A DNA stretch of 64,000 nt from Desulfotomaculum sp. (GCA_016841675.1 JAENYQ010000002.1:62001-126000); one strand, 5' to 3'. Shown: positions 42,850 to 52,541, counted from the first letter of the stretch. Notes: generated by a model from the sequence alone, not told the origin. Made by a program: numbers and translations.

Positions 42850-43302
42850 CTCAACTTTGATGTTTTTCCACCCCGTTTTTTGGGAACAATTGTTCGCTAT
42901 TGGAACAGTTTTATGGTCATTAACAACATGTACTAGCGTTAAAAACCATATTAATGAGTCTTTCTTGTATTATACTTAATGTTATGATGCCAGTCCAGTG
43001 CACATTTAATTACATTTTAAATACAATTCCAACCAATTTGCTCACGCCTGCCAGTTAATTCGCAGCAAAGTACTCCGCCCTTCCTTTTACTGAGGAAAAA
43101 GGTATAATTATTGCATTAGTCGTTAGTACTGTAATACGAAGTTACCCTTGGGCTAGCATCCTTCATGCTCGGTTGTGAACCGGCCCATGTTAGTTTAATG
43201 AGAAAATAGCTTTTGACATGAGGCTGTCATGAAATAGTTTTTAATGGAGAAATAGCCATATTCATGGAGGTTTAAAATGGACCGGAGGGGTGCAGCCTTG
43301 TT
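42850..43302. other. Divergent intergenic region between Mo cluster and LarC-like gene
   Basis: About 450 bases with no gene. Contains the palindrome GAACAATTGTTC (42886-42897), a TGACAT/GTCATGA inverted repeat near 43214-43232, and repeated GAGAAATAGC-like text (43200-43260). It should contain promoters in both directions. Confidence 0.5.
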
Positions 43303-43785
43303 ATGGATCAAGTGAACTTCATCAGGGATAACGTACGGGTTTTAGAGACAGCCATAGACGACATGAACCCGGAATTTTACCCTTACATCATAGATAAACT
43401 GTTGGCTGAAGGGGCACTGGACGCCTACCTCAAGCCGATAATTATGAAAAAGGGGCGCCCCGGTGTTATGCTGACTGTACTTGCCCCGGACGATGACCGG
43501 AATCTGGAACACATCCTAACAGTCATCCTCACCGAAACCACCAGTCTGGGGATACGCATGCGTACTGAACAGCGGTTCCTTCTGCGGCGGGGGTTTTCCA
43601 CGGTGCAAACCGGGTACGGTCTGGTACGCGTTAAGGCTGCTTTCACCACAAACCTGCAAAAACCGGCCCGGTACATGCCGGAATTTGAAGATTGCAAAGC
43701 CCTGGCGCTGGAAAAAGGCGTACCCCTGCGTCAAGTATACAATGCCGCCCTGCTGGCTGCGGAAAAACTCACCGATAAGTGGTAG
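43303..43785 (+). CDS. Orphan LarC C-terminal domain (LarC2, DUF111)
   Basis: This matches the C-terminal half of LarC, the nickel insertase for the nickel-pincer cofactor of lactate racemase-type enzymes. Text such as VLETAIDDMNPEFYPYIIDKLLAEGALDAYLKPIIMKKGRPGVML is characteristic, as is GYGLVRVKAAF. In some bacteria LarC1 and LarC2 are two frames joined by ribosomal frameshift. Here no LarC1 frame exists in the 450 bases upstream, so it stands alone (160 residues). larA, larB and larE are also absent nearby. Confidence 0.88.
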   Translation: MDQVNFIRDNVRVLETAIDDMNPEFYPYIIDKLLAEGALDAYLKPIIMKKGRPGVMLTVLAPDDDRNLEHILTVILTETTSLGIRMRTEQRFLLRRGFSTVQTGYGLVRVKAAFTTNLQKPARYMPEFEDCKALALEKGVPLRQVYNAALLAAEKLTDKW

Positions 43786-43972
43786 ATTTTAAGGATAGGG
43801 CACCAAGTAGCCGTTATGACACCGGCAGTAGTGAAAATATATGCTCAGAAATTGCCTCCTGTCATGCGTTAGCGAAGTGACTAACGCGCTTAGATAACAT
43901 CACAGTAGGGTTTTTAATCGTACCCCTACGACAGCGATTAGGGTAATTTTTAGCTAGGAAAGAAGGGTATTA

Positions 43973-44614
43973 ATGCGTTATATAGATTTAACCCAAACCA
44001 TATCGCCGGGTATGCCGGTTTACCCCGGTACCGAACCACCATTAATCAGCCAGCCGTGCACCATTGAGCAAGATGGCTTCAACGAGCGCAAGCTGACGCT
44101 ATATTCCCACACCGGCACCCACCTGGACAGCCCGGCCCATATACTAAAAAACGGTGTAACCCTGGACCGCCTGCCCCTGGAGCATTTTTGCGGATCGGCG
44201 ACGGTCATTGACGCCACCGGCACCCCGGGACTGGAAATACCTTTACAACTGCTGGACACTTTGGGTGAAGACAAAGTAGATTTTGTTATCTTTTACACCG
44301 GGTGGTATCATAAATGGAGCGAGCCCGACTACTTTGACGGTTTTCCCGTTCTGGCACCGGAAACAGCACACCAACTGGCGGCGCGGGGGATTAAAGGTGT
44401 TGGTATTGACGCCATCTCGGTTGACCCAGTGCACACCACCGAATTTACTATCCATAAGATTCTGCTCAACCGCGGTATGGTGATCATTGAAAACCTGACC
44501 AATCTAAAGAGTCTGGCAGGAAAAAAGTTTACCTTGTATTGTTTCCCGTTAAAAATAGAAGCGGCCGACGGTTCCCCGGTACGGGCGGTGGCTGTCCTCG
44601 ACGTAGTGCTTTAA
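43973..44614 (+). CDS. Cyclase family protein (kynurenine formamidase-like)
   Basis: A metal-dependent hydrolase of 213 residues. The motif HTGTHLDSPAH (from residue 46) supplies the metal ligands of the KynB/cyclase fold; GVGIDAISVDP is a second family marker. Reported members act on formylkynurenine or other amides; substrate here is unknown. It starts three genes that run in the same direction with short gaps (cyclase, ACT, UPF0210). Confidence 0.87.
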   Translation: MRYIDLTQTISPGMPVYPGTEPPLISQPCTIEQDGFNERKLTLYSHTGTHLDSPAHILKNGVTLDRLPLEHFCGSATVIDATGTPGLEIPLQLLDTLGEDKVDFVIFYTGWYHKWSEPDYFDGFPVLAPETAHQLAARGIKGVGIDAISVDPVHTTEFTIHKILLNRGMVIIENLTNLKSLAGKKFTLYCFPLKIEAADGSPVRAVAVLDVVL

Positions 44615-44648
44615 TAATAGTTAAACTTGCGGGAGAGGTGTTCACAAC

Positions 44649-44951
44649 ATGAAATATCTTAATTTAGACCAAAACCCGGGTAATCGTGTAATCGTCACTG
44701 TCATCGGTCCTGACCGGGTCGGTATAATCGCCGGGGTCACCGGCATAATGGCGGAAAACAACGTCAATATATTGGATATCAGCCAGACCATCATGCAGGA
44801 ATTCCTGGTTATGGTACTAATAGGAGACATGGGCAAAAGCACCACCGACTTACTGGAGCTTAAAGACCGCCTTAACGCCAAGGGGACTGCACTAGGCATT
44901 CGCATCGACGCCCAACACGAAGACGCATTCAAATTCATGCACAGGTTATAG
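44649..44951 (+). CDS. ACT-domain protein (UPF0237)
   Basis: A stand-alone ACT domain of 100 residues: [51 protein letters not shown] domains bind small molecules such as amino acids. Genes of this family are commonly paired with UPF0210, as here with 13 bases between them, so the pair probably forms a regulated complex or operon. ATG 44649 follows GGGAGAGGTG. Confidence 0.93.
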   Translation: MKYLNLDQNPGNRVIVTVIGPDRVGIIAGVTGIMAENNVNILDISQTIMQEFLVMVLIGDMGKSTTDLLELKDRLNAKGTALGIRIDAQHEDAFKFMHRL

Positions 44952-44964
44952 GGGGCTGGCTGTT

Positions 44965-46323
44965 TTGCTAACCGTACAAGAAATAATGGAAACCGTTAAA
45001 ATGGTTCAGGAAGAGCACCTGGATATCCGCACCATCACCATGGGCATCAGTTTGCGTGACTGTGCCGATGCAGATCCCCGGGCCGCATGTGACAAAATTT
45101 ATGAAAAAATTACCCGCCTGGCCGGCAACCTGGTGTCTGTGGGGGAATCGATCGCCAGGGAATACGGACTGCCCATCGTAAACAAACGCATTTCCGTCAC
45201 GCCTATTTCAATTGTGGCCGAGTGCAGCCGGGCTGACCATTACATGCTGTTTGCCGAAACCATGGACCGGGCGGCAGCCGAGGTGGGAGTCAACTTTATC
45301 GGCGGGTTTTCCGCCCTGGTGCACAAGGGCATCACCGGGGGTGACAGTAAACTGCTGGCCACCATCCCCGCAGCCCTGGCGGGCACCGAGCGGGTGTGTG
45401 CCTCGGTAAACGTGGCCACCACCAAGGCAGGCATCAACATGGACGCCGTGGCCCTGATGGGCCGGATAATTAAGGATACCGCCGGGCGAACTGCGGACCG
45501 GGACGGCCTGGGCTGCGCCAAATTGGTGGTTTTCGCCAATGTCCCGGAGGACAACCCTTTCATGGCCGGCGCCTTTCACGGAATTGGAGAACCGGAAGTG
45601 GTAATTAATGTGGGCATTAGCGGCCCCGGAGTAGTCAAGCGGGCGGTGGAGCGCCTAAACGGGGCGGACTTCGGTGCCCTGGCCGAAACCATCAAAAAAA
45701 CGGCTTTTAAAATTACCCGCATGGGTGAGTTGGTGGGCCGGACAGCCGCCGAGCGGCTGGGCATGCCCTTTGGTATCGTGGATATTTCCCTGGCCCCCAC
45801 TCCGGCGGTGGGTGACAGCGTGGCCGAAATACTTGAGGCTATGGGGCTGGAAAGGTGTGGTACCCACGGCACCACAGCGGCGCTGGCCCTTTTAAATGAT
45901 GCGGTGAAAAAGGGCGGCGCCATGGCGTCTTCCTATGTGGGCGGGCTGTCCGGCGCTTTTATCCCGGTCAGCGAAGACGCCGGGATGATTAGGGCGGTGG
46001 AGGAAAATGCACTGCACCTGGACAAGTTGGAAGCCATGACCTGCGTTTGCTCGGTGGGGCTGGACATGGTTGCCGTTCCCGGCGACACCAGCGCCGATAC
46101 TATATCTGCCATCATCGCCGATGAGATGGCCATCGGGGTGATTAACCAGAAAACCACCGCGGTGCGGATTATCCCCGCACCGGGTAAAAAGGTGGGTGAC
46201 TACGTGGAATTTGGAGGTCTGTTGGGCCGGGCACCGGTAATGTTGGTGCATCCTTTTTCCGCCAGCATTTTTATCGCCCGCGGGGGCAGGATCCCGGCCC
46301 CGATCCACAGTTTGAGTAACTGA
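44965..46323 (+). CDS. UPF0210 family protein (DUF711, PFL-like)
   Basis: A 452-residue protein of the UPF0210 family, structurally related to pyruvate formate-lyase/glycyl-radical folds but with no proven activity. Family text: [83 protein letters not shown], and [43 protein letters not shown]. It begins at TTG 44965. Always follows the ACT gene. Confidence 0.93.
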   Translation: MLTVQEIMETVKMVQEEHLDIRTITMGISLRDCADADPRAACDKIYEKITRLAGNLVSVGESIAREYGLPIVNKRISVTPISIVAECSRADHYMLFAETMDRAAAEVGVNFIGGFSALVHKGITGGDSKLLATIPAALAGTERVCASVNVATTKAGINMDAVALMGRIIKDTAGRTADRDGLGCAKLVVFANVPEDNPFMAGAFHGIGEPEVVINVGISGPGVVKRAVERLNGADFGALAETIKKTAFKITRMGELVGRTAAERLGMPFGIVDISLAPTPAVGDSVAEILEAMGLERCGTHGTTAALALLNDAVKKGGAMASSYVGGLSGAFIPVSEDAGMIRAVEENALHLDKLEAMTCVCSVGLDMVAVPGDTSADTISAIIADEMAIGVINQKTTAVRIIPAPGKKVGDYVEFGGLLGRAPVMLVHPFSASIFIARGGRIPAPIHSLSN

Positions 46324-46378
46324 TCACATTAAATAGGCACTAAGGTCAGAAAAGGTAAAAAGTAGCCTGTCCCCTTTT

Positions 46379-47290
46379 TTATGGGGTGCTGGTGAGCAGG
46401 TGCCGGTAAGCTCCTATAGCGGCCTTGGCACCTTCGCCGGCGGCTACGATGACTTGTTTTTCCGGTATATTCGTTACGTCTCCGGCAGCAAAAAAGCCTG
46501 GCACGTTGGTGTTACAGCTGCAGTCCACCTCTATTTCGCCCAGTTTGTTTATTTGCACCAATTCCTTAACCGGTGCGTTGCTGGGCATCGTACCTATTTC
46601 GACAAACACCCCTTCCACCGCCAATTCCTTCTCCGCTCCTGATGCCAGGGAGCGGATCGTGATGCTGCGCACGTTCCGCTCACCATTAATGGAAAGTGTC
46701 TGGTACCCCTTTAGCACCGTAATGTTTGGGGCTTGTAGGGCCCGCTCGGCAAGCACCGGGTCCGCGCTCCAATCTTCAATTGACACCACGTAAACGTGTA
46801 CAGCTATTTTAAGCATATCAATTACGGCCTCCAGGGCGGAATTGCCGCCTCCGATAACCGCCACCGATTTGCCCTCGAAAAATGGCCCATCGCAGACAGC
46901 GCAGTAACTCACGCCCTGGCCGGTGAATTTTTTTTCCCCGGGGACGTTCAACCGGCGCGGATACTTCCCGGCCGAGTAAATCACAGTGCGGCACCGGTAT
47001 TCCTCTCCATCCTTGCACCGGACGACAAAATGGTCACTCTCTTTTTCAACCCGGATCACTTCCGACTGTTTTCTTTCCACCGGGTAGTGCTTCACCTGTT
47101 CTTCAAACTTATCCATCAGCCCCGGACCGCTAATCATCTGGAAACCCATATAATTTTCCACTTCCGAGGTCCAGGCCACCTGACCTCCGTACTCCTTGCC
47201 CACCAGCATGGTGTTCATTTTTTTACGCGCTGCGTAAACCGCAGCCGTCATTCCCGCCGGGCCCATACCTATGATGACAGTATCGTACAC
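46379..47290 (-). CDS. Thioredoxin-disulfide reductase-like flavoprotein
   Basis: FAD/NAD(P)-dependent reductase of 303 residues. GMGPAGMTAAVYAARK is the FAD loop, CAVC (130-133) the redox-active pair, and VAVIGGGNSALEAVIDMLK the pyridine-nucleotide loop; FAAGDVTNIPEKQVIVAAGEGAKAA completes the family. It is in the TrxB class, perhaps a ferredoxin- or NADH-dependent paralogue; no thioredoxin gene is adjacent. Convergent with the UPF0210 gene. Confidence 0.93.
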   Translation of the reverse strand: MYDTVIIGMGPAGMTAAVYAARKKMNTMLVGKEYGGQVAWTSEVENYMGFQMISGPGLMDKFEEQVKHYPVERKQSEVIRVEKESDHFVVRCKDGEEYRCRTVIYSAGKYPRRLNVPGEKKFTGQGVSYCAVCDGPFFEGKSVAVIGGGNSALEAVIDMLKIAVHVYVVSIEDWSADPVLAERALQAPNITVLKGYQTLSINGERNVRSITIRSLASGAEKELAVEGVFVEIGTMPSNAPVKELVQINKLGEIEVDCSCNTNVPGFFAAGDVTNIPEKQVIVAAGEGAKAAIGAYRHLLTSTP

Positions 47291-47349
47291 GAAGAATCCC
47301 TCCGTTGTTTTTACATGCTTAGATTAGTGCCATTGAAAACCATTTCGGT

Positions 47350-47433
47350 GGGGTTTGGTGTTATCGGAAGGATGCGTAGGAGCTCGTTCAAGTATAAAAG
47401 CCGAGTAGCATCCTGTAGATAACACCAAGCCCC
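47350..47433. repeat. 84-base imperfect inverted repeat between comEC and the TrxB-like gene
   Basis: GGGGTTTGGTGTTATC faces GATAACACCAAGCCCC, with inner pairs GGATGC/GCATCC and CTCG/CGAG. It lies between comEC and the reductase gene and could be a transcript hairpin or repeat unit. Confidence 0.75.
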
Positions 47434-47499
47434 TAACCAATCCTTTTTCAGGAGACACTAACTACTAACTAGGTTGCCCCGGACGAGATAAAATTAGTG

Positions 47500-49878
47500 T
47501 CAATTCGATGGCGTTTTAGCAGTCTGCACTTTAAAACTTTCTCCCTGAGTGGTAATCAGTACGGCTCCGTGCCTGTCGGTACGCAGTACCATAGTGTCAG
47601 TGGACATCAATGTCTCAATGGTGACCGCCGCCGGGTGACTAAACCGGTTATTTTCACCCACCTGGATGACCGCAAAATCGGGAGCTACTTCATTAAAAAA
47701 TCGGGGTTCATAAAAACGGCTGCCGTGATGGGGGACCTTAAACACGTCTGACTGCAATTCCGCACCACTGGCCAAAAGCAGCTGCTGAGCTTGTTCCTCT
47801 ATATCCCCGGTTAACAAAAAAGAACTGTCTCTGTAATCCAGACGTAAAACCAGGGAAGCGTCGTTAGAGCTTAGGCCGGTCACAGCATCGCCCCGGCCCG
47901 GGGCCAGCACCAGAACATCCACCATTTCATCCAACTGCAGCGTTTGGCCGGTACCGGTACGATATACAGGTACCCGGAAACTTTCGGCCAGGGCAATAAT
48001 ATCATCATAGCCCGGGGCATCAGTAATAACCAGGGCATCGACTTTAAGCTTTTCCAACACCGCCGGTACGCCACCGGCGTGGTCTTCATGAGGGTGGGTA
48101 ATCACCAGCGCGTTCAGCCGGTTAATCCCCAGGTTGTGCAGGTACGGCACCACTACAGCATCTCCTGTCATCCGGACTTCATCCGGTTCACCCGGACGAC
48201 CGCCAGTATCCACCAGCATTGCTTTGCCGCCCGGGAAACGGACCAGTATACTGTCTCCCTGCCCCACATCCAAAAAATGCACCTGCATCCGACCACCGGT
48301 TCCGCTCCAGGGCCAAATTAAGACAAGCATCAGCAAAACCCCGGCCACCATCGGGCCGATTTTTCCCAGCCGATTGATACCGGGGAGTTTAATCCGGCCC
48401 CGCACCGTTTCCACCACCAGCACCAGGCCTAGATACCACAGCGGCACCGCCAGCCAAGGTGGAGTGGCCACATAGGCAGCTCCGCCCGGTATACCATTCA
48501 ACAGTCCGGCCAGGGCCAGGAAAAGGTCAATAAGTGCACCTGTACTGGCATTGATTAATTCCGCGGCCGGCAGAAAAATCAGCCCCGCAACGCACCCCGT
48601 AAATCCGGCCAGCATTATTACCCCCACCAAAGGCACCAGCAGCAGGTTAGCCAATGGGGCAATAAACGAAATCAAGTTGAAATGATATACTAACAGCGGC
48701 ATGGTGGCTAACTGGGCGGCCATAGTAACTTGCAAAGGAATAGCCATCCAATGGGGTAGCGAAAATCTGATTCTAAAAAATTCTCCCAGCAGCGGGCCCA
48801 GATACAGGATCCCCCAAGTGGCGGCGAAGGAAAGTTGAAAACCCAGTTCATGTATGTACAGAGGGTTAATCAATAACAGAAGGCCCGCCGCCAAAGCCAA
48901 GGCGGTGGGCCAGTCCCTTTCCCTACCCAGCAGCGCCGCTGCCAGCACCAGCACCGCCATGACGCTGGCCCTGAACACTGCCGGCCCCAACCCGGTCATT
49001 ACGGCATAAAAGGTCAGCACCGGCACCAGGATCAATAAATAGGCGCGCCTAGGTAGACCGAAGGCGGCGGCAACCAAAAACACCCCGGCCAGCACAAAGC
49101 CAACGTGCAGGCCGCTGACGCAGAGTACATGAGCCACTCCGGTTTCGGCAAAAATATCATTTGTCGCCCGGTCTATGCGATCCCGGCTACCAAAAAGCAT
49201 ACCGCCCAGCACTGCCGACTGTCTTGGATCCAGGGTAGCGTCGGCTACCTGCCACAGAGTGCTTTTAGATTCCAGGGCCAATCCCATCAGTGATACCCGG
49301 CCCCCCTCGCTCGCCACAATGCGGATATGTTCCGGTCCCATTACCGTCATCAGGCAGTGGATGCCGCGTCGTTCCAGGTAATCCCGGTAATTGAACGCCC
49401 CAAAATTGCCCGGTTCCCGGGGCCGGTAAACAAAACCATCAGCCCTAAGTTGCTCGCCGTAACTGAAAACCGGCCCGCCGCCCTTAACTTTAACCTGGAC
49501 CAGCCCTGTGGTTTCCACCCGACGCTCACCCAGGTACACAGCCCTGGCCGCCAATATATAAACAGCATCCTCCCCACCGCTGCCATATTGGGGTTCGGAG
49601 TCCACAGTCCCTTCGAGGGTAACATAATGACCGGCATATTGTTCCGGCCCCTGGCCGGCGGTCTTTTCACCTACACCGGCCCAAAACCACCCCAGAAACA
49701 AAAAAAGCAGCCATATTACCACTACCCCCTCACGCCGGTGCAGGACATAACAAGCCAGGGCCAGGCAGCAGGCAACCAGGACCGCGGCAAGAACTATTCC
49801 AGACTCTACCGCTAACAGGGAATTGAACAACACACCCAGGGCGAAGCATATGGTTATTGCTAGCAAGGGCCGGTTCAT
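47500..49878 (-). CDS. comEC: DNA uptake channel protein ComEC/Rec2
   Basis: ComEC forms the inner-membrane channel for single-stranded DNA in natural transformation. Order: a DUF4131 region with initial helices, the Competence domain with many transmembrane segments (about residues 220-500), and a C-terminal metallo-beta-lactamase domain (HFLDVGQGDSILVRFPGGKAMLVDTG, VITHPHEDHAGGVPA, VPHHGSRF). About 792 residues from ATG 49878 just behind GGAGG. In relatives it is followed by holA; here the Mo/W and metabolic genes intervene. comEA is 1.8 kb upstream. Confidence 0.95.
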   Translation of the reverse strand: MNRPLLAITICFALGVLFNSLLAVESGIVLAAVLVACCLALACYVLHRREGVVVIWLLFLFLGWFWAGVGEKTAGQGPEQYAGHYVTLEGTVDSEPQYGSGGEDAVYILAARAVYLGERRVETTGLVQVKVKGGGPVFSYGEQLRADGFVYRPREPGNFGAFNYRDYLERRGIHCLMTVMGPEHIRIVASEGGRVSLMGLALESKSTLWQVADATLDPRQSAVLGGMLFGSRDRIDRATNDIFAETGVAHVLCVSGLHVGFVLAGVFLVAAAFGLPRRAYLLILVPVLTFYAVMTGLGPAVFRASVMAVLVLAAALLGRERDWPTALALAAGLLLLINPLYIHELGFQLSFAATWGILYLGPLLGEFFRIRFSLPHWMAIPLQVTMAAQLATMPLLVYHFNLISFIAPLANLLLVPLVGVIMLAGFTGCVAGLIFLPAAELINASTGALIDLFLALAGLLNGIPGGAAYVATPPWLAVPLWYLGLVLVVETVRGRIKLPGINRLGKIGPMVAGVLLMLVLIWPWSGTGGRMQVHFLDVGQGDSILVRFPGGKAMLVDTGGRPGEPDEVRMTGDAVVVPYLHNLGINRLNALVITHPHEDHAGGVPAVLEKLKVDALVITDAPGYDDIIALAESFRVPVYRTGTGQTLQLDEMVDVLVLAPGRGDAVTGLSSNDASLVLRLDYRDSSFLLTGDIEEQAQQLLLASGAELQSDVFKVPHHGSRFYEPRFFNEVAPDFAVIQVGENNRFSHPAAVTIETLMSTDTMVLRTDRHGAVLITTQGESFKVQTAKTPSN

Positions 49879-49981
49879 TTGCGCCTCCAAATATATTTTA
49901 ACTAGTTAATGTACAGTAAAAATTAACAAAATTATACTATGAATCATTAATGGATTTCAAATTTGCATAAAATTAAAACAA

Positions 49982-50034
49982 AAAGGGGATAGGCATCTTC
50001 TTTCAAAAACCGAAAAAAGCAGCCTGTCCCCTTT
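49982..50034. repeat. Imperfect GGGGA(T)AGGC inverted repeat
   Basis: AAAGGGGATAGGC and GCCTGTCCCCTTT flank a 27-base loop. The right arm, with its leader AAAAAGCAGCCTGTCCCC, also occurs at 46358-46378 near the end of the reductase gene. Confidence 0.7.
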
Positions 50035-50042
50035 AACGATAA

Positions 50043-50073
50043 AAAGGCGGGTATAAAAATAATACCCGCCTTT
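50043..50073. terminator. Terminator of the DUF169 gene
   Basis: AAAGGCGGGTAT and ATACCCGCCTTT form a 12-base-pair stem with a seven-base loop, 54 bases past the DUF169 stop. Confidence 0.8.
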
Positions 50074-50126
50074 GTGAAGCCGTAACTTTATTTATAGGTT
50101 GTAAGAATTACCAGGTATCCTTATAC

Positions 50127-50975
50127 TTAAACTTCGGAGGTAGCACGAAGTTGAACCAATGTAGATGGCTGGGCGTCTTTGTATTTGACCATCGGACATT
50201 TCTTACAAACATGCAGTCCCGGCCATTCCTGTCCCGGGGAGCCAATCATGGAAGCACCGCCGTAATTAGCAATCCGCCGGGCTAATTGTTTAACCACTGC
50301 AGCGATATCTTTGCCGGGAATGTACAGGTTTACTTCACCTTTTTCAGTCTTGCCGGAGGTGTAACTACCGGCGCACATTGTGTTCATGTTGGGCTTTTCT
50401 TCTTTATAAGACCATACCATGCCGCCGCATACAGCCGAGTTTACCGTGTGGTTGAACTGTAAGGTGGGGCTGGACTTGGTCCCACCTATGTAATCGTTTA
50501 GGATATGGTAAGCTTGCAGCGGATTAACCACCATGAATACCACGTCGGGTTCATACGGTGACTTATGCAGCGGGGCCATGGCAAAACCTTTTAGCTGCCC
50601 CACCGGCAGCATCGGTTTAGCCAGCAGGCATTCCTTGGCCCAATCCCAGTCCGCGGTATACTTCACATGACCTTCAACTTCCTCATCGCTGGCCTCACGA
50701 AAACCCAAACAGGTTTTGGCGTTACCGCACAACAGGTTTTCCTCATCGGCTTTGATGATATAGTCGTTCATCCGGGCAGCCAAAGCAATCTGGCAAACTG
50801 TCATTTTGGGACCGGGTAGTTTCTCAGCCTGAAAATTATCGTACTCTTCACGATTCCAGAAAAATTTTACAGCTACCGGATGGTAATCCAGCTTGTATAA
50901 ATACTCAAGGGCCTCACCCATTTCAGAATAGGTTAGCTGTTCCTTTTCAGACAAACCTTTAACATTTAGCAGCAA
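50127..50975 (-). CDS. DUF169 family protein
   Basis: Unknown-function family common in strict anaerobes and methanogens, with many conserved cysteines: MTVCQIALAAR, CGNAKTCLGF, AVCGGMVWSY, CAGSYTSG and HVCKKCPMVKYKDAQ. The pattern suggests a metal or Fe-S role. I put the start at TTG 50975 (282 residues), six bases after a GGGGGG box; the track start at 51008 lies upstream of that. It stands alone and is terminated downstream. Confidence 0.88.
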   Translation of the reverse strand: MLLNVKGLSEKEQLTYSEMGEALEYLYKLDYHPVAVKFFWNREEYDNFQAEKLPGPKMTVCQIALAARMNDYIIKADEENLLCGNAKTCLGFREASDEEVEGHVKYTADWDWAKECLLAKPMLPVGQLKGFAMAPLHKSPYEPDVVFMVVNPLQAYHILNDYIGGTKSSPTLQFNHTVNSAVCGGMVWSYKEEKPNMNTMCAGSYTSGKTEKGEVNLYIPGKDIAAVVKQLARRIANYGGASMIGSPGQEWPGLHVCKKCPMVKYKDAQPSTLVQLRATSEV

Positions 50976-51390
50976 CCGAAATCCCCCCATTTTAAATAAT
51001 CTGTCCATCTGCTTTGTTTCACCACGTCCACGCTCTCCGGTAAGTGTAAAATTTAAATATAGTTTTTAAGTAGTTGTATTACCTTCGGTTATCTTATAAA
51101 TAACTTATTGTTATAATAAAAAATATCAAATTTATGGCTTCCCCGATGTCAGCGCAGTGACAAGAAAATTGTCACTGTGCCGACAAAAAAATGTTTACTA
51201 CACGACATCTTATAAAAGGGCAGGAAAAAGAACCGGGCATAATTGCTCCCCCGGCTTGATTCTATTACATTTATCAACATTGTTCCCCTTCCCCCACCAT
51301 AAAAAAACCCCCGGCGCCAAGTGCGCAGGTAGTTTTTGTTACCTTTGGTAATACTACGGAAGTTCCCTCTAAACTCCCGTCAAAACTATG

Positions 51391-51490
51391 CATGGTTATA
51401 CCGTTAACTCAGTAAGTGGTACAGCGTCGTGTCATTCTGAACGAAGTGAAGAATCTTAAAACCAGATCCTTCGCTGCGCTCAGGATGACA
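51391..51490 (+). repeat. Dispersed repeat, CATGGTTATACCGTTAAC family (best copy)
   Basis: Starts CATGGTTATACCGTTAACTC, contains GTCATTCTGAACGAAGTG and GAATCTTAAAACCAGATCC, ends CAGGATGACA. It matches 38741-38836 on the opposite strand and 16894-16976. A diverged relative lies 89 bases further at 51579-51632. Confidence 0.8.
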
Positions 51491-51578
51491 AACTTAATTT
51501 GAACAGAGTGAATAATTTTGTCAATTATAAATAACAACCAGTAAGTTGTATTCGTTTATCGTGGTGCGGGTACGCGTG

Positions 51579-51632
51579 GTAATTCTGAACGAAGTAAAGA
51601 ATCTAAATTCTTCGTTAACGCTCAGGATGGCT
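51579..51632 (+). repeat. Diverged dispersed repeat
   Basis: AATTCTGAACGAAGTAAAGAATCT and TTCTTCGTTAACGCTCAGGATGG resemble the core of the copy at 51391, without its left extension. Confidence 0.6.
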
Positions 51633-51718
51633 GTTTGCCTCTGTAGGGCACTAAAAATAAAAATTGTAAGGGATTACGCACCATTACTAAACCTTTTCAG
51701 GAGATACTACGGTAGGCT

Positions 51719-52348
51719 TCAATAAACGGTTATTATATCTTTGAGCTGTTCATAGCGTTTTTCACCAATCCCTGAAACAGCCATTATATCTTCAGTAGAA
51801 AGGAAGGGCCCGTTTTTAGTCCGGTGGTCAATAATCCGTTGAGCCAACGCAGGGCCAATACCCGGCAGTTCTTCGAGCTGTGCCTGCCCGGCAGTGTTGA
51901 TGTTAATCAGCCCTGATGAATCAACAAACCCGGCCAATTGTTGTTTTGGCAAGGGTGAACCTGCCGGCAAGGCCTGGTTACCCAACTCATCCTTGCCGTA
52001 CACTATAATTTGACTGCCGTCCTGCAACGGCGCAGCCAGGTTCAGGTAATCCAATGCTGATGCATCAGTGGGTCCGGCCAGGTTGACTGCATCCACCACC
52101 CGGGAATCGGCAGTAAGACGGTAAACACCCGGGTGTTGTACTTGCCCTGCCACGTGAACCATGATCTCCTGTGGTTTAAGCTCCTTCTCGTCCACATGGT
52201 TTGTTTCCCCGGCACCGGATGCACTGACATCAGTAACTATTAGGTTGTTATTTGCCTGGTCTCCGCGAACCTGTGCGTATTTGAAACCGGCGCCAAACAG
52301 TATCAGGGCTGCCATGATTAATAAAACCAGCTGATGTTTTCTTTCCAT
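51719..52348 (-). CDS. comEA: Competence DNA-binding protein ComEA
   Basis: ComEA binds incoming DNA at the membrane for ComEC. One N-terminal transmembrane segment (LVLLIMAALILFGAGFKYAQ), a SLBB-type domain (MVHVAGQVQHPGVYRLTADSRVVDAVNLAG) and a C-terminal double helix-hairpin-helix (ININTAGQAQLEELPGIGPALAQRIIDHR and EDIMAVSGIGEKRYEQLKDI). I use ATG 52348 (209 residues); TTG 52357 with AAGGTG six bases upstream is an equally good start. The track frame begins 42 codons too early. Confidence 0.92.
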   Translation of the reverse strand: MERKHQLVLLIMAALILFGAGFKYAQVRGDQANNNLIVTDVSASGAGETNHVDEKELKPQEIMVHVAGQVQHPGVYRLTADSRVVDAVNLAGPTDASALDYLNLAAPLQDGSQIIVYGKDELGNQALPAGSPLPKQQLAGFVDSSGLININTAGQAQLEELPGIGPALAQRIIDHRTKNGPFLSTEDIMAVSGIGEKRYEQLKDIITVY

Positions 52349-52541
52349 TTCAAACAAGGCCAACACCTTCTTGTTCCTTATAGCTCGTACCCAATTGGTT
52401 ATTAGGCCCCTTGCAGAAAAAACTACCGGGAAATTTCTACCTTTACCGGTAATTATCCTCTTTTTACTATGCAAAAAATCCTAAATTTTTTAAAGCATAG
52501 TTTAATAGCCAGGCCTAATAAATGGAACAAAAAGTGCTGCC

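Larger units (their letters stand above)
50976..51718. other. Repeat-rich gap between comEA and the DUF169 gene
   Basis: About 740 bases without a gene. Holds a hairpin with arms CAGTGACAA/TTGTCACTG at 51147-51185 and two copies of the GAACGAAG repeat family (51391-51490 and 51579-51632). Confidence 0.65.

Noticed and set aside
43130-43302. LarC1 frame joined to LarC2 by ribosomal frameshift
   Set aside because: No LarC1-like coding sequence exists in the 450 bases upstream on any plus-strand frame.
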